This document shows positions 22,880 through 33,651 of a DNA stretch of 64,000 nucleotides, piece by piece. Position numbers and translations under genes: made by a program. Every line of letters begins with the position of its first letter. Within the stretch, counting starts at the first letter, position 1. Source of the stretch: Lytechinus variegatus. Taxonomy: Eukaryota > Echinodermata > Echinoidea > Temnopleuroida > Toxopneustidae. Under the pieces are notes generated by a model. That model was given only the letters and a program-made list of their open reading frames with translations. It made no database searches and had not been told where the DNA came from. The stretch spans positions 49,674,740 through 49,738,739 of the forward strand of contig NC_054740.1 in NCBI RefSeq assembly GCF_018143015.1. Reading direction: 5' to 3'.

Positions 22880-24630
22880 TGTCCAATATACCAAAACCCT
22901 GCAACATCTTCACTCATGCCATTTAGCCAACAAACTTTTATTTCTCAAATATTCTTAGACTATGAATACAAATCAATGAAACAAGTACCAATAAGACAAT
23001 CATGCTTTCCAAACCTCTTTAAAAGCACATAATACTATAAAACTTGACTCACACATCGATCAGGCTATGCACTAAACTTAGTGAAAGTGAAAATAATTTT
23101 TAAAAAAATTACAAAAATATTTTTAAAATACCATTTAGAAAGAGACAAATGACCCCCTTCAAAATGCTTGTCCTGTTAACCAATGTACTGCACTGAACCC
23201 ATGCATTAAAACTTGTCACAAGATAGTAGTAGCTTTACACATGTTTATAACCAAAATACAAAAACTGATTTTATACTATTCCAAAATACTATTTTCAACC
23301 CATTACACAGAAAATGCCTGCTTGACTACTCCTTGTACAAAAATTTACATCACTGAGCCCATTGATGGAAAATTTACTACATCATAGCAGTATACATGTA
23401 CAGTAAACAAATATAAAATCCAATACTGTACTTCACTGCAAAATACAACCTCACACTCCTCAAATATAGAAAAGTGCATTATGCCCATCCCAATTCCGAA
23501 CCCCCCCCCCCGCCCCTCCCTCCTTTCCTCCCCCCTTAACTTCCAAAAAAGAAACATCCATATGATTCACTGGACCAAAATATGCCACAAAATAATAACA
23601 TCCATATCTATTACAAAAATATAAAAGCAGACACTATAACTTGTTCAAAAAATACCAGCTACTGTGACTAAAATAAAGAAAACTCCTTTTAACTAAAGAC
23701 TTATCCTCCTACAAAAAATAAATAAATCATATTAGCCCAGGGACTAAAATTACCAACAATGCAGTAATATCCATACATAAACAGAACTATAAAATGTTTG
23801 AACTTGCTTGAAAAATACCACTTCATACCTCTTAAACATAAAAAAAAGATTGCATCTTAAAAGCAGAATACAAGCCACACATCAGTGTCTTTAGTGAATA
23901 AACAAAAACCAGAACAATAAACAGTAAAAATTTGAAAAAAAATCAAACAATCTATTAAAAAATTATGAACTTTGAAAATTTCAGTTAATCCTTATCACAA
24001 CCATCTTTCAATTGGCAACTTTGCCAGCATCTGTAACATCATCACAGACAACTCTCCATTCATATTCTACACAGAATTTTCCTTCATTTTCAACACAAAT
24101 AAAAATCTTGTTATTTATTCTTTCAATATAACATAGCTATATTACTTCTGCAAAAATAGATAATCAATATAATCGTCCTAGTATCTTTGCAGAAGTAACA
24201 TAGCTATATCACTTCTGCAAAGGTACTAGGACAATTATATTGATTCTCAACATGAAATTTGATATAAATCTTTGTTCTTACAAAAAATAATATACAAAAT
24301 TAATGGAAAGTTCTCCATGATAGCATTATATATGCTCATAAATTTGCCAACTAAAAAATCATTATAAAGATTTACTCAAACTTTCAAAATTAATAACTCT
24401 TTAACACATTCTCCAATTTGTCTCAAACTTACACTATGAATACTTCTTAGTCATCTTTATTCAATCAAACTACACTCATGCTTAGGTTCCATTCTCTTTT
24501 AATGCAATCAAATTTACCCCTATCAGGCAATACACCAAAATTCTTCTCAAAATACAATATAACAAAAGGCTTATAACAGTATATTACCAAAATAAAATAT
24601 TAGAACCACAACAAAACCCTCTGAATGAAA
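22880..24630. other. A/C-rich non-coding stretch
   Basis: Strong strand asymmetry (A and C on the plus strand) and low complexity; no gene. About 23,950-24,500 is clearly related to 54,980-55,480 (shared acaactctccattcat, ctatgaactttgaaaatt-like segments). A short poly-C block lies near 23,500. Confidence 0.5.
24162..24245. repeat. 35-bp-arm hairpin
   Basis: The arms 24,162-24,196 and 24,211-24,245 are nearly perfect reverse complements (AATCAATATAAT ... ATTATATTGATT) with a 14-nt loop containing ACATAGCTATAT, itself repeated just upstream. It may be a small foldback insertion. Confidence 0.75.
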
Positions 24631-24636
24631 AAAAAC

Positions 24637-27600
24637 TCAATCACACTTTGACTTTGGAGTATCAGTACAAACATTCAGATCTATCAATGCCCTCTTCAAA
24701 GTCATCTCTACGCAAACTTGACACGGCAACTGAAGGTTACACAAATCCTCAGCAAAGAATTCATCTGCTGTCAAAATTTCACCATTATCCAACCACAACT
24801 GCATAGGGAACCTGTAAAAATATCAAAATATAAACGATTAGTAATGCATATCGTATTATGAACAGTTTAGAATCTGTTTGCTGGAATTTGTACCGATACC
24901 TGAGAGTGCATAAACACCCAATTTACACTTATCATAATAATTTCCTTTTTCTAAATCCCTGTATGATCAGGCATTTCTTGCCAGCTACTAAACATGCTCA
25001 TGCTAATACAACATTGGGCATTTCCATATATTTCATCTACAAAGATAAGAATCTCTACTTTGAGATAAGCTACAAAACTCAAAAATGAATTTTGCCAACT
25101 TATTCATACTTTTCACACAAGAACTCATATATATAAAGGCCAGCTCTACAGCAACTCCCCCAGAAAACCACTCCTTAATGGACAAATCCTACCTAACAAC
25201 TTCCCTAGAGGACAGCTCCCTAAAAGGACAACTCCCCCACAGGACAAGTCCCTTGGAACACAACTCCCCCATAGGACAGGTCCCTATAAGGTTAGGGTTA
25301 GAAAAAAATTCAAATTTTTATATAATATCTTGCCTCAAAATTGTACATTTAGATTTAAACTAGATGAATCTTCGACCACACTTGGTCAAACTTTATGCCT
25401 CCGCCATTACCAAATCAGAAATAAATGACACTTCATGTTTATTTCTTTTCATTTACACAATGACATTTTTCACCTTAACCTTTGACCTTGTGACCCTCAA
25501 ATATAATGAGAACTTTGCCCTTTCCATACGCATACATGAGCCAACTTTAAAATTGAACATTCCAATGGTTATTGAATTATAATGATAACGACCAATTTAT
25601 ATGTACATAATAACCTTTATGACCTTTGACCTTGAGACCCCAAAATCTAATCAGATCATTGTCCCTCTCATATGCATACCTGTGCCAAGTTTAAGGTTAA
25701 TCAATCAAATGCTTGCTGAGTTATAGTAAAAACAAACCATTTCTATGTACATAATGATCTCTATGACCTTTGACCTTTTACCTTGAGACCCCAAAATCTA
25801 ATCAGATATTGTCACTGCCATATGCATACCTGTGCCAAGTTTGAGGTAGATCAGTCAAATAATTGTTGAGTTATCACAAGAACAAAAACAGGACAGACAG
25901 ACGGACAGACTAAAGACAGACAGACAAACAGATGACCCCAAAACATAATGCCTCCAGCAACCACCTACGATGGGCAAAGGCATAAAAAAAAGGAACAGGA
26001 CCCAAGCACAGCTGCTGATCAAGCGAACTAATTTCCATTCTTAAACTTGATTGTGACCCATCTCCTCCTTTTCCTAAAGACTATCACTACATACACCATT
26101 ACACCTTTACTTTGTTCTTTCCTATTTACAATCTTCACTTTCTTTTCTTCATTTTTGTCTCACCTGCGAAGCAAAGTGAGACTATAGGCGCCGCTTTTCC
26201 GACGGCGGCGGCGGCGTCAACATCAAATCTTAACCTGAGGTTAAGTTTTTGAAATGACGTTATAACTTAGAAAGTATATGGACCTAGTTAATAAAACCTG
26301 GCCATAAGGTTAATCAAGTATTACTGAACATCCTATTAGAGTTTCATGTCACATGACCAAGGCCAAAGGTCATTTAGGGTCAATGAACTTAGACCATGTT
26401 GGAGGAATCAACATCGAAATCTTAACCTGAGGTTAAGTTTTTGAAATGTCATCATAACTTAGAAAATATATGGACCTAGTTCATGAAACTTGGACATACG
26501 AGTAATCAAGTATCACTGAACATCCTGCATGAGTTTCACGTCACATGACCAAGGTCAAAGGTCATTTAGGGTCAATGAACTTTGGCCGAATTGGGGATAT
26601 CTGTTGAATTGCCATCATAACTTTGAAAGTTTATGGATCTGATTCATGAAACTTGAACATGATAGTAATCAAGCATCACTGAAAATTTTGTGCAAGTTTC
26701 AGGTCTCATGATTAAGGTCAAAGGTCATTTAGAGTCAATGAACTTTGGCCGAATCGGGGGTATCTGTTGAATTACCATCATAACTTTGAATGTTTATTGG
26801 TCTAGTTTATTAAACTTGGACATTAGAGTAATCAAGTATCACTGAACATCCTGTGCGTGTTTCAGTTCACATGACCAAGGTCAAAGGTCAATGAACTTTG
26901 GCCGAATTGGGTGTATCTGTTGAATTACCATCATAACTTTGAAAGTTTATGGATCTGATTCATGAAACTTGTACATAAGAGTTATCAAGTATCACTGAAC
27001 ATCCTGTTCGAGTTTCAGGTCACGTGATCAAGGTCAAAGGTCATGTAAGGTCAATGAACTTTGGCCTTGTTGGGGTTTTTGTTGAATAACCATCATATCT
27101 CTGTAAGTTTATTGGTCTAGTTCATAAAAAGTGGACATAAGAGTAACCATGTATCACTGAACATTTTGTGCGAGTAAGAGTAGTATTCAAAGTCAACACT
27201 GCTGCTACATGTATATTGAACCGCGTGATGCAGGTGAGACGGCCAGAGGCATTCCACTTGTATTCCTTTCTTTCTTCTCATGATTAGATTTGGTTCCAAT
27301 GAGCATGTGCCACTGAAACTATCAAACCCAACATCCTTCGACAAAAAAGTGTACCTATTACAAACTTTTTATTTTCTTGAATGTATAATTTGGCCCACAA
27401 ATAGCAGCAAAACAGTATTTTTCTAAAAAGTTATTAATTATAGCAACAAATGACCGCATACCTTATAAAACAAATAACCGCTACCCCTCACCTATTCCTG
27501 TTTCTCATCCCCAAGGAACTGCTCTCCCCCAAGAGAATTCAAATAAAAATAAAAAACACTGAATTCATTACTTAAATTTCATTTATAAAAAGGAAACATT

Positions 27601-27991
27601 TATCCCACAGTTCCAAAGAAACAAGGCGTTATCATAAAAAGAAAATTTCATGCATAATTTTGTCCTTAAAAGGGGGAAATATCCTCCAGCAAAGTAATGG
27701 GATCAGAATCATCCCCAGGCAATTCTCCTCCGAGGAATTGTCATCTAGGAAAGTTGCCCTGCAGAGGAAAAGCGCTCCACAGGAATTGTCCTCCAGGAAA
27801 AATGCCCTCCAGAGCACTTGTCCTGCAGTGGGCTTGTCCTTCGAGAGAGCTGTCCTCCAAAGCAGTTGCCCATAGGAGTCATCACAGGAGTAGTCCTCCA
27901 CAAAAGTTGTCATAATACAATAAAACACGTACCCATCTTCTGTATCAGACATAGCCTCAAGTACAGCCTCTTGGCGCATGGTCCCATCACT
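24637..27991 (-). CDS. Unknown gene, two 3'-terminal exons
   Basis: A 59-bp exon (27,991-27,933) after an acceptor with gattatgcag encodes SDGTMRQEAVLEAMSDTED and ends at GTACGTG in phase 2. The next exon (24,811-24,637), after tttttacag, restores the frame and encodes MQLWLDNGEILTADEFFAED, then LCNLQLPCQVCVEM and a stop (CD). The phase match over a 3.1-kb intron supports a real spliced gene. The upstream exons are not adjacent, because the 19-kb transposon starts 280 bp upstream; they may lie beyond 54 kb. No known family was recognised. Confidence 0.45.
25130..25290. repeat. GGACAACTCCC degenerate minisatellite
   Basis: Units of about 16-22 bp built on GGACAACTCCC and AGGACAAGTCCC repeat about seven times. 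The same family, more diverged and in the opposite sense of degeneracy (GTCCTCCAGGAA, TTGTCCTCC), recurs at 27,690-27,910. Confidence 0.7.
25357..25986. repeat. TGACC-type tandem repeat element, copy 1
   Basis: Begins AAACTAGATGAATCTTCGACC, then ACTTTATGCCTCCGCC, and ends near CATAATGCCTCC plus GGGCAAAGGCATAA. In between are ~150-bp units with ATGACCTTTGACCTTG, CCCCAAAATCTAATCAGAT and CATATGCATACCTGTGCC. No coding potential. Confidence 0.85.
26158..27239. repeat. TCTCACCTGC-bounded tandem repeat element
   Basis: TCTCACCTGC at 26,158-26,167 and its reverse complement GCAGGTGAGA at 27,230-27,239 bound ~180-bp tandem units. The units share ATCACTGAACATCCTG, ACATGACCAAGGTCAAAG and CAATGAACTTTGGCC. 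The left end carries a GGCGGCGGCGGCG tract. It is non-coding. Its AAGGTCAAAGGTCA words are nuclear-receptor DR1-like. Confidence 0.85.
27240..27690. other. Intronic stretch, no feature seen
   Basis: AT-rich, with A/C bias on the plus strand. No repeat or exon was recognised before the degenerate GTCCTCC minisatellite at 27,690. Confidence 0.4.
27690..27910. repeat. GTCCTCCAGGA degenerate minisatellite
   Basis: About ten loose copies of a 16-22-bp unit (TTGTCCTCCAGGAA, TTGCCCTGCAGAGG, CTTGTCCTTCGAG) end 23 bp before the 27,933 exon boundary. They create long open frames that are not genes. Confidence 0.7.
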
Positions 27992-28271
27992 CTGCATAAT
28001 CAAAATATAAATATACCCAAACACTTTCAAAAATAAACTAAACTAGCATTCTAAACATCATTCTAACTCTGTACTCACATCTCTTTTAACTTTTCATACA
28101 CCTCAACTATAAATGACTCATGTTTCAAAACAAGATTTAACAAATCTCATTTGCAACAATTTGTTTTCCTTGTTAACATTAATTCATTCTTAAAACTAAG
28201 TGAATCGTCCACACACAATCAAAAACTACGTTTCCACAATTGCCAGAGGAGAAATATATCCCACATTTATA

Positions 28272-28725
28272 CACTGCAAAAACTATGGTGTTAAATTCAA
28301 CACCACGGGTGTTAAATTTAACACCAGCTTGGATTCACTATAGGTCCACACCACCTGGTGTTAAAACGACACCATCACTGGTGTTAGAGTATCGGTGTTA
28401 AATGTAACACCACTGGGTGTTATCCTTTGCCAACACCAGAGCAGTGTTGGTTTAACACCTCGGAAAGTGTTACCAGTTTACACTATTTGGTGTTAAAACA
28501 ACACCATCCTGGATTCAATAATCGAACACTACACCCACAGGTGTCATTATTACACCTATAGGTGTTGTAAATTAACACCTGGGCATGTTAATTCACACCC
28601 ACAGGTGTTAATTTACAACACCTATAGGTGTTATAATTACACGTATAGGTTGTAAATTTGTAGGTGATGTAGAATAACACCCACAGGTGTTAGTTTTATA
28701 CACCTGTGAGTGTTATCTTCATTTT
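28272..28725. repeat. Left terminal and subterminal GGTGTTA array
   Basis: More than fifteen copies of GGTGTTA or TAACACC, in both orientations, are packed in about 450 bp next to the CACTG terminus. In CACTA elements such arrays are binding sites for element-encoded proteins; that role is inferred here. Confidence 0.8.
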
Positions 28726-29040
28726 TAGTAGTGTTGATAACAGAAAAAGGTGTTTCCAATTCAAAAACTGTAGGCTGCTTGATTTTTTGTGGTTGGACTG
28801 CAAACTCCTCTGGTAGTCTGGAGCAAATGCAAACCCGGAATTCTTCATGAACCGAGCACGACCTTCATGCAGTTTCAAAATATATACCTTTTGTGGTAAA
28901 GACATGTTATTTGAAAACACAAGCAATTTCTGTTGTATCTTACATGCATACAATTTTACAAAGGAGGAAAGACAGAAATAAACTTCTTTTGAAACTTCCA
29001 AATTTAATAGTCCCACAAATATACATGTATTCTAATTTAA

Positions 29041-29830
29041 ACACTATGTAACAAATTCTATTCAACTTATATTGTACAACACCAGCCTATTCTGCACAAT
29101 GTAACATACTGCACTTGCAACAAACTTTCTATAACTTACATTAATTTCCATTCAATAGTCCCAACAAATCCATCAATTCTGAAATATTCAAACTTATACA
29201 ATGCATCAAATTGAACTTAACTTACAGTGTACGACACCGGCCACTTCTGCAGAATAAGCCAGTTCGTAGTTAGCTCATGAGCACCTTGCTACGTTTGACC
29301 CCGCATGTTTTTCACTTTGACAGGCGCCTCAACTGCTTACCGGGGCAAGCTTGCCTGCCATAGCAATTCCTGGAATTTGAACCTGAGTAAAAATATGATT
29401 GACTAAACCTTACTACAATAACCCGTCTCCAAGACTAAGTTAGAGAAGCATCCATTCAATTGTAACTTAATGTATTGATCAGTACAACTTTGTGAAAGCC
29501 TTTCTTGTATTGTATATGCACACATGAATAATAATTCAATTCTCTAATCATGAACGCGTATCTCAGTAATTTTTAAATCAAGCATACATTTTGGTACAAA
29601 TGACCTTTATCTGCTCATGCGCAAATTGTAACTGCGAACTGGCTTATATAAAATTGACAAACACTAGCAACAATCTTTCTAGAATTACATTAATTTCAAT
29701 TTGATAGTCCCAACAAAGCCATCAATTCTGAAACATTGAAATTTACAGGTATACAATGCATCAACTAATTCAATTCAACTTACAGTGTACACACCAGCTT
29801 ATTCTAAACAATATGAAATTTGACACAAAT
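29041..29830. repeat. Tandem ~190-bp units interrupted by a small MITE
   Basis: Segments around 29,131-29,232 and 29,685-29,790 share ATAGTCCCAACAAA, CCATCAATTCTGAAA and ACAATGCATCAA, with an earlier partial unit from 29,041. The small element 29,254-29,647 has inserted between units. Confidence 0.65.
29254..29647. mobile_element. Small MITE with 19-bp TIRs
   Basis: ATAAGCCAGTTCGTAGTTA (29,254-29,272) matches the reverse complement of TAACTGCGAACTGGCTTAT (29,629-29,647) with one mismatch. It is about 394 bp, non-coding and of unassigned family. Confidence 0.7.
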
Positions 29831-30294
29831 GAGTAGAGGTGGGGTATATAGAAGATCATTGTTTCAGGAATTATTTCGAGGACGTGCTAAAGTTAGGCAA
29901 AAACAGCCTTTAAAGGGGTACATTTAAAAAAAACGAGCATTACTGGATGCTATATGTTTGAAAAGGCAATAACAGTAATGAGATTAGTACATTTATGAAA
30001 AGAGATTACGTTTCTTTAATTGCATTGTGGCTTTAAAATCTACCAAATATAGCATTTGGGGCCATGATAACTATAAAATTCTAGCACCTAGCATAGCACC
30101 TGCTCTTTGGTACCAATTTCGAGCCAAAATATTTGGTTAAAATCCCATTGTCTCTTGATGCCGAGTCTTGACATTGAAAATATCTACCAAAGATACATAT
30201 TTGCTGACTCAAATAAAGCTCATAAAGTTGCTGCCAAGGTTGACTTTTTGCTATCAGGAAACTGACATTGATGTTTACTATTCAGATGCAACTT

Positions 30295-30561
30295 TCAACA
30301 GGAACTGCAACAGGCGTGATATGCCTGTAACTCCTGAAATAGTGCTAATGCATGCTCTGAATGGTCATTAGTCACTCTTATATTCTTGATTATTTCCTCC
30401 CATTTCATATAGTCATCTCTGCTAGTCAAGATTTCTGGATCACGATAAAAAGAGTCAGCAGAAACCCCAAAATTATCGAATAGTCCTCTGGTATTTTGGG
30501 TGACAAAGTCTTGCAGTTGAATGTTCAGGAAAGTCAACTGCAAGACTTTGTCACCCTCCAA
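30295..30561 (-). pseudogene. Fragment of an unclassified transposon-like protein
   Basis: The minus strand encodes about 88 residues with QLQDFVTQNTRGLFDNFGV and EEIIKNIRVTNDHSEHALAL. The VTNDxxExAxxL pattern resembles a segment seen in uncharacterised transposon-derived proteins. No start, stop context or flanking exon supports a gene. It lies in the 3' region of the transposase gene and could be a remnant of another insertion. Confidence 0.35.
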
Positions 30562-31126
30562 CTACCCCAGTAGTTTCTGGATCTTTGTTTTAAAATGCAA
30601 ATACATTTGAAAAGGAAAAAAAATGAACTAAGTATCAGAAAAGATTATCCAATTCAATGTATGCCTATACATGTTGTTTCACTGTTATAGCAGAATTCCT
30701 CCTTAGTCAGGTCTTGAACTTTTTTCAATACCCCTTGTATATATTTTTCACATTCTCGTTCCATCAATAATTAACACGTCTAGTTTGCTTTCCTTGCTTT
30801 GCCCGTCTAGATTGCTTTCTTTGTACCAAATTAATTCAGCTGTAAGAGAAAAATTAATTCAGCTGTAGGACACCAATTGATTCAGATGTACAAGACCAAT
30901 TTAGAGGTGAAACACTCATAAAACAAATCTGCACATTAATTACTAATTTCTAATTTAGCTAATGCACACTCTCCAGTCTGGTCAACTGAGGGTCATTATT
31001 TTAGAAATATGACCACAGTGCCAAATATGATATTGTTCCTGTGATCAAGTCAGACTTGATAGCAGTAACAATACTTTGCTGTTAACATTCTTCAAAACAA
31101 CAATTCTGCAACTTCTTGGGTACACC
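30562..31126. other. 3' flank of the transposase, no feature seen
   Basis: AT-rich DNA with short local repeats (TTAATTCAGCTG twice near 30,830-30,860). No exon was recognised. Confidence 0.35.
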
Positions 31127-33609
31127 TTACTTGAACAGTACATGTCTTGGGGATATGTACCTGTTTTGAGAGTGCTCAGATACATCAGTGATTATATCCA
31201 GAGGCTGGTAATCAACCAGTTCAGATTTAGTTACGACAACATAGCTGTCTGGACTTTTACTTGTTGTAACATATGCATGGTAGTGCTTATTGTAATAACT
31301 TGTCTCGCACACATGCAGCACAAAATACACCTGGCTTTCATATACCAGAATGTGTATGATATTTCCAAATACTGGAAGTTCATCAATGTCATGACACACA
31401 TATAATGATGGTTGATACAGCGTACCACAAAGTTTTATCCACTTTGCTTCATATAATCTTGTGGAGAAATCATTCACTTGAAGTTTCTCCATTACAAGAT
31501 GGATACAGTCTTCAGTGAGAGTTATCACCTCCACTTCTCTTCCAGGTCCAATCTCCCTAGCTTCCAAAGGTGCTTTTGCAATTAGATTGTATGCATGCAT
31601 TGACTGATGCCGCTTTGCCAATGAAATGCATATATTCTTATAATTGCGAACACAGTCTGCAACTCTTCCAAAATACTCATGTTTGGCCTCGTACCTCATG
31701 CCCCACACATGTACAAGAGGGCCTATCATTCGTAAGCATCTTGGATAATGTACCATGAAGTGATGTTTGGGTAGCAACCTGCGCTCAGGAAATACTTCCT
31801 TGAAATAAGCATGATGCTCTGCAATCAATATTGACAGTTCTGCAATAAGGCCAGGAGTCAGCTGTGGCGAAAATATGATGTCCATGCAATCCAACAACTT
31901 CAGCAACAATTCCCACTTTGCATCATTTGCTCCTACTTTGGATCCAATGATAAATGGCAAATGCCTAATTAGAGTCCAAGCTTGCATTGCTTTTTGTCCA
32001 AGTGCATTTCCTTGAGAGTCTAGCTTTACAGGAGATGGTTTATTTTTCGTTTCTGTAACACCATAGTCATGACTTTCCAAGTGCTTATTCAATTCTCCAA
32101 GTGACAGTACTGGAGGCCGACACTCGAAAATGAAATATTGTAACACCAATTTCATTTCATATTGTGCTACACCCTCCAAGATATCGTGCATAATGTCAAG
32201 AGAAAAGTTTGACAATATATGAAAGAACTTGCAGTCATTCAACACACTACTGTTCTTTATTCCATAAACATGCTGGCCTGCAGCTTCAGCCTGTTGTACA
32301 TGAAGATTGTAGTCATCTTTTGTTCTCAGTAAGGTATCTGGGTCCTGAAAAATGTTTTGCGCATCATCTTTGCTTATTAAGCAAAGACGGCAGTAGAAGG
32401 CAGCTGAAAAACTTTCAACAAAACCAAACAGAGAGTTTGCACCCAAATTGTCAGCGCTGAATTGGGTTAATGTTCCTTTCTTTCACCATCTGGAAGAGAG
32501 ATCCCCTCTGTTGCCAGTTTATTAATATCTGCAACAAAGTGTTGCAGTATTTCATCATAGCCATATGTTTTTGTATCTTGTGCATAACACAATGCAACAA
32601 GATTGATGTTGCGAAGAGACGAGTTAAATTTTGGCGGAAGGTTCTTTAATACAAAATAAAATGCCCCTAACTTGTGAACTGTCTTGGAGCCTAACGGATT
32701 CACCGTTTGGAAATCGTCATAAAAAAAATGTAGCTGCAAAGCATTAGGATCCTCCTTGAAAAGATCAGTTTCCCTGTAAAGTTGTCCATCACAGAAATCC
32801 CTTAATACGCCGTCATTGCTGATGTGATCGCGTTTGACATAGGACAAAATCTCTGGATGCTGAACAAGCTTTTCAAGAGTCTTATTAATATCAATGTACA
32901 CAAATTTGTCCTCTATTGGTACTGCCTGATTATGTTGGTTCTCAAGTCGGGGAACACCCAAGTCTATTTCACAAGGTTTAACCATTCCCATCCTACTGAA
33001 TGTTTTTTCACGTTTATACTCAGTATTTAAGTTTTCAAATGGATGTTTAAGGGTTGTCAAATGCTCCTGTATCTCTGCTAAAACAAGTGATTCTGGCTGT
33101 CCATGATGTGAAAATGCTGATTTAACTGCTGCAGATGCACTTTTAACTACACCTTCAATTAAATCACTTGCAGAATTTACAATTTCATTCATACATGCTC
33201 CAGATATAGTAGGTCTACTAGAGAGATTTGCTATAAATGTGAAAGCATGTTGTTCTATGTCCTCTTGACTTAAAATATCAAACACTTCATCATTGTTGTC
33301 ATTGTCATCTTGATCAATGTTATCAACAAAACCTTCTTCAATACTAGTATCATTAACATCAAAAGACTCGTCTTCCTCATTCGCCAAGTCCACTCCTTGA
33401 TCATTGCCATTTTCATTTTCTTGATGAAATTTTTTCAAGTGCTTTCTAAACCCACTGAATGTGTTAAAAGTTCTTGCGCAAGCCCCTTGACCACAAATTA
33501 TTGTTTTTCCATTATGATCTGCTATTCCATGTATATACCGCAAATGGCGAAAAAGATGATGTATGCTGGGAAACTGACTACGAGTTTTACAATTAATGCA
33601 GCGCAACAT
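31127..33609 (-). pseudogene. DDE-type transposase with C2H2 fingers (CACTA/EnSpm-like)
   Basis: The frame begins at the ATG of MLRCINCKTRSQF (33,609). Two C2H2-type fingers occupy about residues 4-62 (CINC ... HLRYIHG; CGQGACARTF ... HLKKFH), followed by an acidic linker. Next comes the conserved block HFFYDDFQTVNPLGSKTVHK, with a candidate first catalytic Asp. After one frame slip near 32,465 the protein continues FSADNLGANSLFGFVESF, DIMHDILEGVAQYEMKLVL, LPKHHFMVHYPRC and RYEAKHEYFGR, with further candidate acidic catalytic residues. This family of 'DIMHDILEGV' proteins is widespread in animals next to transposon termini. Superfamily is probably CMC/EnSpm, but a KDZ-related origin is possible. 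It presumably excises and re-inserts the element. The single slip may be real decay or a sequencing error. Confidence 0.7.
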
Positions 33610-33651
33610 TTTCTTTGGTTAAGTGTTGATCCTTCTTCCACTTCTGTTCTT

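Noticed and set aside
27660-28030. Overlapping open frames across 27.66-28.03 kb
   Set aside because: They arise from the degenerate GTCCTCC minisatellite; only the 59-bp exon at 27,933-27,991 has splice borders.
30160-30380. Plus-strand open frame near 30.2 kb
   Set aside because: No domain, and it overlaps the better-supported minus-strand transposon-like fragment.
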